Below are positions 17,940 through 26,145 of a stretch of DNA of 64,000 nucleotides, piece by piece. Location of the stretch: the NCBI GenBank assembly GCA_016182845.1, contig JACPFT010000012.1, forward strand, positions 1 to 64,000, given 5' to 3'. Under the pieces are notes generated by a model. The model saw nothing but the letters and a program-made list of their open reading frames with translations, was not told where the DNA came from and searched no databases. This DNA is from Gammaproteobacteria bacterium (GTDB lineage: Bacteria > Pseudomonadota > Gammaproteobacteria > Enterobacterales > Permianibacteraceae). The translations under genes were made by a program, and so were the position numbers. Positions within the stretch are counted from its first letter, which is position 1. Each line of letters opens with the position of its first letter.

Positions 17940-18620
17940 ATGGAACCCATTGATTTTTCAGTTGTTCTTGCATCAACCGTACACGACACCAAGAACTCCC
18001 TGACCCTGCTTCTGCAATCGCTGGACGAATTCATCGGCGAAGTGGAGGTCCTGACTCCGGAGCAGTCGCGGCAGTGCTCCGTCATTCATTACGAAGCCAC
18101 TCGGGTCAACAACGACTTGATCCAATTGTTGGCGCTGTTCAAATTGGAGCAATCCCAGCTGGCCCTGCAACTGAACTACCATCCGGTCCTGGACTTCCTG
18201 GAAGACCAGATGCTGCGCTATTCCCTGCTCCTGGACACCAAGGGCATCCACCACGAGCTGGATTGCGACGAGGTGCTGACCTGGTATTTCGACGCCGAGC
18301 TCGTCTCCGGCGTCGTCAATAATGTGCTCGCCAACACCATCCGCTACACCCGTGACAAGGTAGTGCTGCGAGCCTTTGAGGAAGAAGGCATGCTCTGCAT
18401 CGAAGTCGCCGACAATGGCCGGGGCTATCCGGAAAAAATGTTGAGCCTGCAACACGCGGACATCAATTCCGTCAATTTCAGCAATGGCAGCACCGGACTT
18501 GGCCTGTACTTCGCTCGCCAAATTGCCGCGAAACATGTCCAGGACGGCCGCTCAGGCCGTATCGAGTTGGCCAACGGCGGGGCCCTAGGCGGTGGGGTGT
18601 TCCGACTATACCTCCCGTGA
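17940..18620 (+). CDS. Small cytoplasmic histidine kinase-like ATPase
   Basis: A 226-residue protein with a phospho-acceptor-like helix at the very N-terminus (ASTVHDTKNSLTLLLQSLDE, His15) and a HATPase domain. The N box is VNNVLANTIRYT, the G1 box DNGRGYP and the G2 box STGLGLYFARQIA. There is no sensory domain or membrane segment, so signals probably arrive through partners. ATG at 17940 follows AGGAACTACT. It most likely phosphorylates the receiver-TPR protein encoded just upstream. Activity of the H-D-x-K-N motif is assumed from known kinases. Confidence 0.85.
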   Translation: MEPIDFSVVLASTVHDTKNSLTLLLQSLDEFIGEVEVLTPEQSRQCSVIHYEATRVNNDLIQLLALFKLEQSQLALQLNYHPVLDFLEDQMLRYSLLLDTKGIHHELDCDEVLTWYFDAELVSGVVNNVLANTIRYTRDKVVLRAFEEEGMLCIEVADNGRGYPEKMLSLQHADINSVNFSNGSTGLGLYFARQIAAKHVQDGRSGRIELANGGALGGGVFRLYLP

Positions 18621-18647
18621 AAACAAGCACATACTCACGCGATGCAG

Positions 18648-18675
18648 TTGCCAAGTTCCCGGCATGCGGCATAAT
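18648..18675 (+). promoter_or_regulatory. Sigma-70-like promoter of the gene at 18727
   Basis: TTGCCA (18648-18653) is followed after 16 bases by CATAAT (18670-18675). This leaves a leader of about 45 bases before the ATG at 18727. Confidence 0.55.
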
Positions 18676-18726
18676 AGGGTCGTTTAGCCTACGCTTTAAG
18701 CATGCCCAGCGGAGCCAGTACTAATA

Positions 18727-19491
18727 ATGACAATGTTCTTGGTTGCCGGCCTCATCCTCCTGGTACTGGTTGCCAGCGTCGTCATCAGCTCCATTTCCCA
18801 TAAACGCGAACAACAAGCTGCGGAAAACCGTCAGCGCGCCGCTGAGTTCCGCGCGCGCATCCAGGAAACTCAGGATCTGATGGAGGGGCTGCAGAATGCG
18901 GGCCTGGACGCCAGCGTGCGCGGCGTCCTGATGTGGCGCATCGCCGAAAGTCTCGCGGGCCTTAAGGCCTGCGAACCCGACTCGCCCAATGTCGATGCCT
19001 CGCTGAATTTCGCCAAGGAACAGGCTGCCGTGCTGCGTAAGCAGGCGGGCACGGCCAGTCCCCTGGTCTTGCCGGACAATGAGCAGCTCCTGTTCGCGAT
19101 CTTGAAGCGCCTGCGCCGCCTGCTCCAGCTCTATGCCAGCCTTGCGCAGCTGGGCAAGATCGACGCCGGTGAATACGCGCTCAATTTTCCGCGCCTGCAA
19201 CATCTCGTGCTGCGCTTCGAAGTCGAAGGTTACATGAAGCTTGGAGCGATTGCGCTGAACATGCATCAGCACGGCACGGCGCGCACCTACCTGGATTTCG
19301 CCCACAACAAGCTGATCAGCTCGGCGGTCACCGACGAGTACACCCAGCAGCAGCTCACGCTCTTGCAAGAGCTCATCGACCGCCTGGAAATTCCCATCGA
19401 CAGCCATAACGTGCCCGGCAGCCCCAGCGATGCGACGGGCGAGGCCAGCAAGGAATCCGAGCAGGACATGTTCCAAAAGAAGAAGTGGTGA
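18727..19491 (+). CDS. Membrane-anchored helical protein of unknown function
   Basis: A 254-residue protein. One N-terminal membrane helix (about residues 3-22, MFLVAGLILLVLVASVVISS) is followed by a charged helical region (HKREQQAAENRQRAAEFRARIQETQ), probably coiled coil. The cytoplasmic body is all helical by composition. The C-terminal tail is polar and ends in MFQKKKW. The family is not recognised with confidence. It has its own promoter and a strong terminator, so it is a separate unit from the kinase gene 106 bases upstream, though it may serve the same pathway. Another ATG occurs two codons in. Confidence 0.75.
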   Translation: MTMFLVAGLILLVLVASVVISSISHKREQQAAENRQRAAEFRARIQETQDLMEGLQNAGLDASVRGVLMWRIAESLAGLKACEPDSPNVDASLNFAKEQAAVLRKQAGTASPLVLPDNEQLLFAILKRLRRLLQLYASLAQLGKIDAGEYALNFPRLQHLVLRFEVEGYMKLGAIALNMHQHGTARTYLDFAHNKLISSAVTDEYTQQQLTLLQELIDRLEIPIDSHNVPGSPSDATGEASKESEQDMFQKKKW

Positions 19492-19500
19492 AGGTCGATT

Positions 19501-19538
19501 AAAGAAAAGGCCACCGCGAGGTGGCCTTTTCTTTTGCC
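19501..19538. terminator. Bidirectional Rho-independent terminator
   Basis: AAAGAAAAGGCCACC (19501-19515) and its exact complement (19520-19534) enclose a GCGA tetraloop. The A-rich and T-rich flanks serve both strands. It lies between the convergent genes ending at 19491 and 19549. Confidence 0.95.
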
Positions 19539-19548
19539 CAGTGGCGCC

Positions 19549-20664
19549 TCAGAGCCGCTCCATCAACAGGCAACCCACCGAGTAACCGGCGCCAAAAGAG
19601 CACAGCAGCGCCTTGTCGCCGGAGCGCAGATCGGCATGATGGCGGTGGAAGGCGATCACCGAACCGGCCGAACTGGTATTGGCGTACTCATCCAGGATGA
19701 TGGGCGCCTCCTCGGGGCTGGGCTCGCGCCCCAGCACGCGATGGGCGATCAATTGATTCATATTGATATTGGCCTGATGCAGCCATAGCCGCTTCAAGTC
19801 GGCGGCCTCCCAGCCCACCGAGGCCAGATGGTCAAGGATCAGCTCCGCCACCATGGGGCAGACTTCCTTGAAGACCTTGCGCCCCTGCTGCATGAACAGC
19901 TTGTCCAGAGCATCGCGGCTCTCCGGATGGGCCCGGTTCAGGAAGCCGAAATTATTGCGGATATTGTTGGAGAAGACGGTCTTGCAGCGGCTGGCGCGCA
20001 GCCGAAAGCCTCGGCCGGCATCCGCTTCGCGCTCCAGTACCAGGGCCGTGCAGGCGTCGCCGAAAATGAAATGGCTGTCCCGGTCGCGGAAATTCAAATG
20101 CCCGGAACAGATCTCCGGGTTGATCACGAGAACGCCACGGGCACTGCCGGCGCGCAGGGCATCGGCCGCCGCCTGCAGACCGAAGGTCGCGGACGAGCAG
20201 GCCACGTTCATGTCGTAGGCGTAGCCCCCGCAGCCCAGGGCGTTTTGCACCTCGATGGCGATGGCCGGATAGGCGCGCTGCAGGTTCGAGGCGGCGACGA
20301 TCACCAGATCGATATCCACCGCCTGGCGTCCGGCATTGTCCAGCGCCTCCCGCGCCGCCACCACGGCCATCTCCGCCATCAGGGACAGTTCCTCGTTGCC
20401 CCGCTCGGCAAGGCGCGGGGCCATGATGGCCGGATCGAGCACGCCGGCTTTGTCCACCACATGGCGATTCTTGATGCCCGAAGCCTTGAGGATGAATTCC
20501 GAACTGGACTCCGCCAGGGCCGGCATGGCGCCGGCGGCGATGGCCTCGGCATGCTCGGCGTTGTAGCCGCGCGCATAGGTATTGAACGACTCGACCAGCT
20601 CGTCATTGCTGATGCTGCCCGGCGGCGTATACAAACCGCTGCCGCTGATCACGACATTGTGCAT
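19549..20664 (-). CDS. Beta-ketoacyl-ACP synthase III family enzyme
   Basis: A 371-residue thiolase-fold condensing enzyme. The catalytic Cys156 lies in NVACSSATFG, the active-site His in RLWLHQANINMNQ and the Asn in DEYANTSSAGS, completing the Cys-His-Asn triad of KAS III. It is longer than FabH (about 320) and starts MHNVVISGSGLYTPPGSISNDELV. This resembles the Pseudomonas PA3286-type enzyme, which takes medium-chain acyl-CoA into fatty acid synthesis. It is 19 nt downstream of hrpA on the same strand, a linkage with no obvious functional meaning. The acyl specificity is inferred. Confidence 0.88.
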   Translation of the reverse strand: MHNVVISGSGLYTPPGSISNDELVESFNTYARGYNAEHAEAIAAGAMPALAESSSEFILKASGIKNRHVVDKAGVLDPAIMAPRLAERGNEELSLMAEMAVVAAREALDNAGRQAVDIDLVIVAASNLQRAYPAIAIEVQNALGCGGYAYDMNVACSSATFGLQAAADALRAGSARGVLVINPEICSGHLNFRDRDSHFIFGDACTALVLEREADAGRGFRLRASRCKTVFSNNIRNNFGFLNRAHPESRDALDKLFMQQGRKVFKEVCPMVAELILDHLASVGWEAADLKRLWLHQANINMNQLIAHRVLGREPSPEEAPIILDEYANTSSAGSVIAFHRHHADLRSGDKALLCSFGAGYSVGCLLMERL

Positions 20665-20683
20665 GCCCTACCCTCTATTGTTC

Positions 20684-23600
20684 TTAGGATTTGACCCATT
20701 CATCCCAGCGCTTCTGCACGCGCTGGGCCGACACCGGCACCGCCGTCTTCAGGCCTTGCGCGAATAGCGCGACGCGCCATTCTTCCAGCAGCCAGCGAAT
20801 CTCCCTCACCGCTTCCGGCCATTCGTTCAGCGGCGTTTTCGCAGTCTGCTCCGCCAGCTTCGCCAACCAGGGCTTGAGCTGGGCCATGGCCTCGGCGTCT
20901 CGGCCTGGATTGGCCTTCAGCTTGTCCAGACGCATGGTCAGCGCCTTGCAATAACGCGGGTAATGGCGCAGCTGTTCCGCGCCGACCTGGGCCAGAAAAC
21001 CCGGGAACACCAAGCCGCGCAACTGAGCAGCCATGTCCTCGTGGGCCGCCGAACCCTTGCCCGCCGCCTTCATGGCCACTTGTTGCCAGAGCTCGTGCCA
21101 GGCTTTGAGCATAGCATCCAGGCCCTGGCCCTGTTCCGTCGCCCCGGCCACCAGGGCGGCGCGCACGCGCTCCACCATGGCCGCGAAGGCTTCCGCGCTA
21201 CGCACTTCCCAGGCGCCATCGAGAAAGCGGTCGATCTGGGCCATCACCAGGTCGTTGAGCAGATCGGCGCGGGTGCCAACCGGTTGGAAATACTGGGCCA
21301 GGCGGTTCAGCCCCGGCAGTTGCTTCTCCAGGTATTTGTATTCCCGCGAGCAGTGCAGGAAGACCAGGCGGCGCAACCCGGCGCGATGGGCCAGCCTCGC
21401 CTTGGCCTCCACGTCGAAGAGCCGCAAGGCCGCGCTCGCGCCCTGGTCCACCAAGGCCGGGAAGGCGCGCAGGGGCAGGCCGGCGCGACGCGTCTCGTAA
21501 ATCGCCGGCAGGCTGCCGCAGCTCCAGTCCACTAGGCCTTCCCGCTCCAGGGTCTCGCCGCTCTCGCGCACCACCGCCTCGACCTTGCCGGAGAGCTTCG
21601 CCTTCAAGACCTCCAGATCCCGGCCCTGGGCCAGCAGCTTGCCGCGCTCGCCGGTGATGCGGAAATTCATGCGCAGGTGTTCGGGCACCGCCGCCCAATC
21701 CCAGGCTTCCAGGGGCACGTTCACGCCGGTCATACGGAACAGGCGCGTGCCCATGGTCTCCAACAGGGGACCATCGGCGGGCTTGATGGATTGCAGCAGG
21801 GCCGAGGCGAAGTCCGGCGCCGGCACGAAATTCTTGCGCCAGTGCTTGGGCAGGGACTTCAGCAAGGCGGCCAGCAGGTCCTGGCGGAAGCCGGGCACGG
21901 ACCAGGCGAAATCGCGGCCTTCGAGCTGGTTGAGCAGGGTCAGGGGCAGGCTCACCGTCACCCCGTCGTCCTCGTGCCCCGGCTCGAACTGGTAGGCTAG
22001 GGGCAGGCGCAGCTCGCCGGCGCGCCAGTACTCGGGGTAGCGCTCCTCGGTCACCTCCCCCGCCTCGCGCTGCATCAGCTCATCCAGGCTGATCTGCAGG
22101 ACGCGCGGGTTGTCGGCGCTGGCCTGCTTCAGCCATTGCTCGAACTGGGGGCCGGAGTAAATGCCCTCGGGCAGACGGCTGTCGTAATAGGCGAACAGGG
22201 TGTCCTCGTCCACCAGGACGTCGCGGCGGCGCGCCTTGTGCTCCAGATCCTCCACGTCGGAAATCAGCGACTGGTTGTGTTTCCAAAACGGCGCCCGGTG
22301 CTCGTACTCGCCCAGGACCAGGGCATGGCGGATGAACAGCTCGCGGCCCAGGACCGGGTCGATGGGGCCGTAATTGAGCTTGCGCTTCTCGACTAGCGGC
22401 AGGCCGTAGAGCGAGACCTGTTCGTAGGCGGCCACCTGGGCCCGACGCTGTTCCCAGTGGGGCTCGAAATACTGGCGACGCACCAGCTCGCCGGCCGCCG
22501 CCTCCACCCATTCCGGCTCGATACGCGCGCAGAGCCGCGCGTACAAGCGGCTGGTCTCGGCCAGTTCCGCCGCCATCAGCCATTTCGGGCCCTTCCTGAA
22601 CAGGCCCGAGGCCGGGAAGATATGGAAGCGGATATTGCGCGCGCCCAGATAATCGCCGTCGGCGGTCTTGTAACCGATCTGGCCGAGGAAACCGCTCAAC
22701 AGGGCGCGATGCAGCCCCTCGTACTCGGCGGGCTTGTCGTTGAGCCGCCAGCCCATGTCCTTCACTTCCTGGGCCAGCTGATGATGCAGATCCCGCCATT
22801 CGCGCACCCGCACATAGGACAGGAACTCGTCGCGGCAGGTCTTGCGCAGTTTGTTCTCCGAGAGCGTGGCGCGCAGGCCTTCCACATGCTCCCAGAGCTT
22901 GAGAATGCTCAGGAAATCCGAGTCGGGCACGACGAAACGCCGATGCTTCTCGTCGGCGGCCTGCTGGAATTCGCCCGGCCGTTCGCGCACGTCCTGGATG
23001 GCCAGGGCGCTGGCGATGATCAGCACTTCCTTCAAGCAGCCCAAGCCCTGGGCGGCCACGAGCAGACGCGCCAGGCGCGGATCGACGGGCAGGCGGGCCA
23101 GTTGACGGCCGATGGCGGTCAGCTCGCGCTGGCGGGTGATGGCGCCCAGCTCTTCCAGTAGGCGCAGGCCGTCGTTGATGGCACGGCCGTCCGGCGGCTC
23201 CAGGAAGGGGAAGGCCTCGATGTCGCCCAGGCCCAGCGCCAGCATCTGCAGGATCACGGCGGCGAGGTTGGTGCGCAGGATTTCCGGATCGGTGAAGGCC
23301 GGGCGCAGCTCGTAGTCCTTCTCCTCGTACAGGCGGATGCACACGCCCTCCGCGACGCGCCCGCAGCGGCCCTTGCGCTGGTTGGCGGATGCCTGGGCGA
23401 TCTTCTCGATGGGCAGGCGCTGCACCTTGGTGGCGATGCTGTAGCGGGAAATGCGCGCCAGGCCCGTGTCGACCACGTAGCGGATGCCCGGCACCGTCAA
23501 TGAGGTTTCCGCGACATTGGTGGCCAGCACGATGCGCCGGCCGGCATGGCCCTGGAAGATGCGGTGCTGCTCGGCGGCGGACAGGCGCGCATAGAGAGGC

Positions 23601-24592
23601 AGGATCTCGGTATGGGGCGGATGGTGCTTGCGCAGGGCCTCGGCGGTGGCGCGGATCTCCCGCTCGCCGGGCAGGAAGACCAGGACATCGCCCATGCCGA
23701 TGCGCGCCAGTTCGTCCACGGCGTCGAGGATGGCCTGCTCCAGGTCCCGGTCCACGCCGTCCTCGTCCTCGGCGAGCAGCGGCCGGTACAAGACCTCCAC
23801 CGGATAGGTGCGGCCCGAGACCTCGACGATGGGGGCATCGCCGAAATGCGCCGAGAAACGTTCCAGGTCGATGGTCGCCGAGGTGATGATGAGCTTGAGA
23901 TCCGGGCGGCGCGGCAGGAGCTGCTTGAGATAGCCCAAGAGGAAGTCGATGTTGAGGCTGCGCTCGTGAGCCTCGTCGATGATCAAGGTGTCGTAGCGGG
24001 ACAGCAGCGGATCGCCCTGGATCTCGGCGAGCAGAATGCCGTCGGTCATCAGCTTCACACGGGTCGATTCCGAGACCTTGTCGGAGAAGCGCACCTTGAA
24101 ACCGACGGCCTCGCCCAGGGGCGTGGCCAGCTCCTCGGCGATGCGGTCCGCCACGGCCCGCGCGGCCAGGCGGCGCGGCTGGGTGTGGCCGATCTGGCCG
24201 AAGAGGCCGCGCCCCAGCTCCAGGCAGAGCTTGGGCAACTGGGTGGTCTTGCCGGAGCCGGTTTCGCCGGCCAGGATCACGACCTGATGCTGGGCCAGGG
24301 CCTTGAGGATCTCCTCGCGCCGCTGGCTGACCGGCAGCTCCTCGGGATAGACCAGGCGCAGGGGCTTTGCCCGCCTAGCCTCGACCCAGGCCCGCGACCG
24401 GGCGATGTCCCGCTCCAGATCCGCCAGGAGGCGATCCGCCGGTTTGCCGGACTTCAGGCGCGCGCGGGCCGCGTGCCAGCGCCTCTTGAGGCCGGCGCGC
24501 TCGGCGAGGGCGCATTGTTCGATTTCCTGGGCCAGGAGCTTGAGGGCGGCTTCCACGGGCGATACGGGCTTAGTCATTGAATGGGCGCGCAT
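20684..24592 (-). CDS. hrpA: ATP-dependent RNA helicase HrpA
   Basis: A 1302-residue DEAH-box helicase. Motif I is AGETGSGKTTQLPKL, motif II DEAHERSLNID, motif III TSATIDLERF, motif V LATNVAETSLTVPGIRYVVDTG and motif VI QRKGRCGRVAEGVCIRLY. Winged-helix, ratchet and OB-like regions follow, and a long C-terminal extension (DUF3418-type) gives the length usual for proteobacterial HrpA. The family unwinds RNA and rescues stalled ribosomes. Two ATGs five codons apart (24592 and 24577) could start it; neither has a clear ribosome site, and the second fits the usual family start better. A hairpin element lies just upstream. Confidence 0.96.
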   Translation of the reverse strand: MRAHSMTKPVSPVEAALKLLAQEIEQCALAERAGLKRRWHAARARLKSGKPADRLLADLERDIARSRAWVEARRAKPLRLVYPEELPVSQRREEILKALAQHQVVILAGETGSGKTTQLPKLCLELGRGLFGQIGHTQPRRLAARAVADRIAEELATPLGEAVGFKVRFSDKVSESTRVKLMTDGILLAEIQGDPLLSRYDTLIIDEAHERSLNIDFLLGYLKQLLPRRPDLKLIITSATIDLERFSAHFGDAPIVEVSGRTYPVEVLYRPLLAEDEDGVDRDLEQAILDAVDELARIGMGDVLVFLPGEREIRATAEALRKHHPPHTEILPLYARLSAAEQHRIFQGHAGRRIVLATNVAETSLTVPGIRYVVDTGLARISRYSIATKVQRLPIEKIAQASANQRKGRCGRVAEGVCIRLYEEKDYELRPAFTDPEILRTNLAAVILQMLALGLGDIEAFPFLEPPDGRAINDGLRLLEELGAITRQRELTAIGRQLARLPVDPRLARLLVAAQGLGCLKEVLIIASALAIQDVRERPGEFQQAADEKHRRFVVPDSDFLSILKLWEHVEGLRATLSENKLRKTCRDEFLSYVRVREWRDLHHQLAQEVKDMGWRLNDKPAEYEGLHRALLSGFLGQIGYKTADGDYLGARNIRFHIFPASGLFRKGPKWLMAAELAETSRLYARLCARIEPEWVEAAAGELVRRQYFEPHWEQRRAQVAAYEQVSLYGLPLVEKRKLNYGPIDPVLGRELFIRHALVLGEYEHRAPFWKHNQSLISDVEDLEHKARRRDVLVDEDTLFAYYDSRLPEGIYSGPQFEQWLKQASADNPRVLQISLDELMQREAGEVTEERYPEYWRAGELRLPLAYQFEPGHEDDGVTVSLPLTLLNQLEGRDFAWSVPGFRQDLLAALLKSLPKHWRKNFVPAPDFASALLQSIKPADGPLLETMGTRLFRMTGVNVPLEAWDWAAVPEHLRMNFRITGERGKLLAQGRDLEVLKAKLSGKVEAVVRESGETLEREGLVDWSCGSLPAIYETRRAGLPLRAFPALVDQGASAALRLFDVEAKARLAHRAGLRRLVFLHCSREYKYLEKQLPGLNRLAQYFQPVGTRADLLNDLVMAQIDRFLDGAWEVRSAEAFAAMVERVRAALVAGATEQGQGLDAMLKAWHELWQQVAMKAAGKGSAAHEDMAAQLRGLVFPGFLAQVGAEQLRHYPRYCKALTMRLDKLKANPGRDAEAMAQLKPWLAKLAEQTAKTPLNEWPEAVREIRWLLEEWRVALFAQGLKTAVPVSAQRVQKRWDEWVKS

Positions 24593-24610
24593 TTTAACAC
24601 GAAGCGGCGT

Positions 24611-24772
24611 AGTGCTCCGTACCCGACATGACGTTAGGGAAGGGCCGATGGATTTTTGTCCAGGTCGAGGCGCGAAACCGAGCCATAGCCGTCGCTATGG
24701 CGACGTTGAGCAACGATGAGCTGGGCAAAAAGACGCGGCAAAGACCTAATGGAATGTCGGGCACGGAGCACT
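24611..24772. mobile_element. MITE-like hairpin element (162 bp)
   Basis: The terminal inverted repeats AGTGCTCCGTACCCGACAT (24611-24629) and ATGTCGGGCACGGAGCACT (24754-24772) match at all but one position. The match continues in weaker form through TTAGG/CCTAA and TTTTTGTCC/GGGCAAAAA. The exact middle is a perfect palindrome, GCCATAGC (24682-24689) and GCTATGGC (24694-24701). The whole element is thus one long imperfect hairpin with no gene. No clear target duplication was found. Confidence 0.75.
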
Positions 24773-24825
24773 GGGGCCCGGCGGTGTTATCCTAGGGCAC
24801 TCCCCCTTCAGCCGCAGATCCCGCC

Positions 24826-26145
24826 ATGAGCCATCAAGCCGCACAAGCCCTGCTGACCTTCATCGACCAAAGCCCCTCGCCCTGGCATGCCGTGGCCAAC
24901 CTGGCCAGCCGCCTGGATTCCCAGGGCTTCACCGAACTGCGCGAGAGCGAGGCCTGGGCCCTGAAGGCCGGCGCCCGGCACTACGTGGTGCGCGATCAGT
25001 CCTCGATCATCGCCTTCGTGGTCGGCGACGGCGCCCTGGAGCAACACGGTTTTCGCATCATCGGCGCCCACACGGACTCGCCGGGCCTGCGCGTCAAACC
25101 CAATGCCCCGCACACCGCCGGGCCCATGGTGCGCTTGGGCGTGGAGGTCTATGGCGGACCGATCCTGGCCACCTTCACCGATCGCGACTTGAGCCTCGCT
25201 GGCCGAGTAAGCCTGCGCAGCGGCCCCTGCGCCTTCGACGTAGCCTCGCGCCTGGTGCACTTTGAGCAGCCGCTGGTGCGTATCCCCAACCTCGCCATCC
25301 ACATGAATCGGGCGGTCAACGACGAGGGCCTGAAGCTGCACAAGCAGCGCGAGCTGCCCATGATGCTGTCCGTGGTGGAAAGCCAGCTGCCGGCGGCTCA
25401 AGGCTTCAACCGGTTGCTGGCCGAGCAGCTGGGCGTGGACGGCAAGGACATCCTGGCCTTCGAGCTGGCGGTCTGCGATACCCAGAAAGGCGCCTTCTTC
25501 GGCCCGAACCGGGAGTTCTTTGCCAACAGCCAGCTGGACAACCTGGCCTCCTGCCATGCCGGCACTGAAGCCCTGCTGGATAGCCTGACACAAGACGCCG
25601 CCGCGACCCGGGTCATCGCCTTCTTCGATCACGAGGAAGTGGGTTCCACCAGTCACAAGGGCGCCGACTCGTCCTTCCTGGAAGACTGCCTGGAGCGCAT
25701 CGCCCTGGCCGCCGGGCTGATGCGCGGCGCCTACAAGCAGGCCTTGGCCCAGTCCTACCTGCTCTCGGCGGACATGGCCCATGCCTATCATCCCAATTAC
25801 GCGGAGTATTACGACGCTGAGCACCAGGCCGTACTCAACCAGGGCCCGGTGATCAAGCACAACCACAATGTGCGCTATGCCACCGACGGCCTGTCGGCGG
25901 CGTTTTTCTTAAGGCTGTGCGAGCTGGCGGAAGTGCCTTGCCAGAAATACGTTCACCGCAACGACATCCCCTGCGGCAGCACCATCGGCCCCCTGGCCGG
26001 CGCGGGTCTGGGGCTGCGGGCCGTGGACGTGGGCAATCCCATGTGGTCCATGCATTCCCTGCGCGAGAGCGCCGGGACCTTCGACCACGGCTATATGATC
26101 AAGGCCATGCGCCAGTTCTTCTGGAGCACGGCCCACCAAGCCTAG
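24826..26145 (+). CDS. apeB: M18-family aminopeptidase
   Basis: A 439-residue zinc metallopeptidase of the aspartyl-aminopeptidase family. It begins FIDQSPSPWHAVANLASRL. Metal-site residues are seen in RIIGAHTDSPGLRVKP, FFDHEEVGSTSHKGADS and DIPCGSTIGPLAGAGLGLRAVDVGNPMWSMHSLRE, where the final histidine is also a ligand. It trims acidic or other N-terminal residues in the cytoplasm. Its length is standard. The stop codon TAG shares the palindrome CTAG with the stop of the convergent fliK gene, with no terminator between them. Confidence 0.95.
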   Translation: MSHQAAQALLTFIDQSPSPWHAVANLASRLDSQGFTELRESEAWALKAGARHYVVRDQSSIIAFVVGDGALEQHGFRIIGAHTDSPGLRVKPNAPHTAGPMVRLGVEVYGGPILATFTDRDLSLAGRVSLRSGPCAFDVASRLVHFEQPLVRIPNLAIHMNRAVNDEGLKLHKQRELPMMLSVVESQLPAAQGFNRLLAEQLGVDGKDILAFELAVCDTQKGAFFGPNREFFANSQLDNLASCHAGTEALLDSLTQDAAATRVIAFFDHEEVGSTSHKGADSSFLEDCLERIALAAGLMRGAYKQALAQSYLLSADMAHAYHPNYAEYYDAEHQAVLNQGPVIKHNHNVRYATDGLSAAFFLRLCELAEVPCQKYVHRNDIPCGSTIGPLAGAGLGLRAVDVGNPMWSMHSLRESAGTFDHGYMIKAMRQFFWSTAHQA

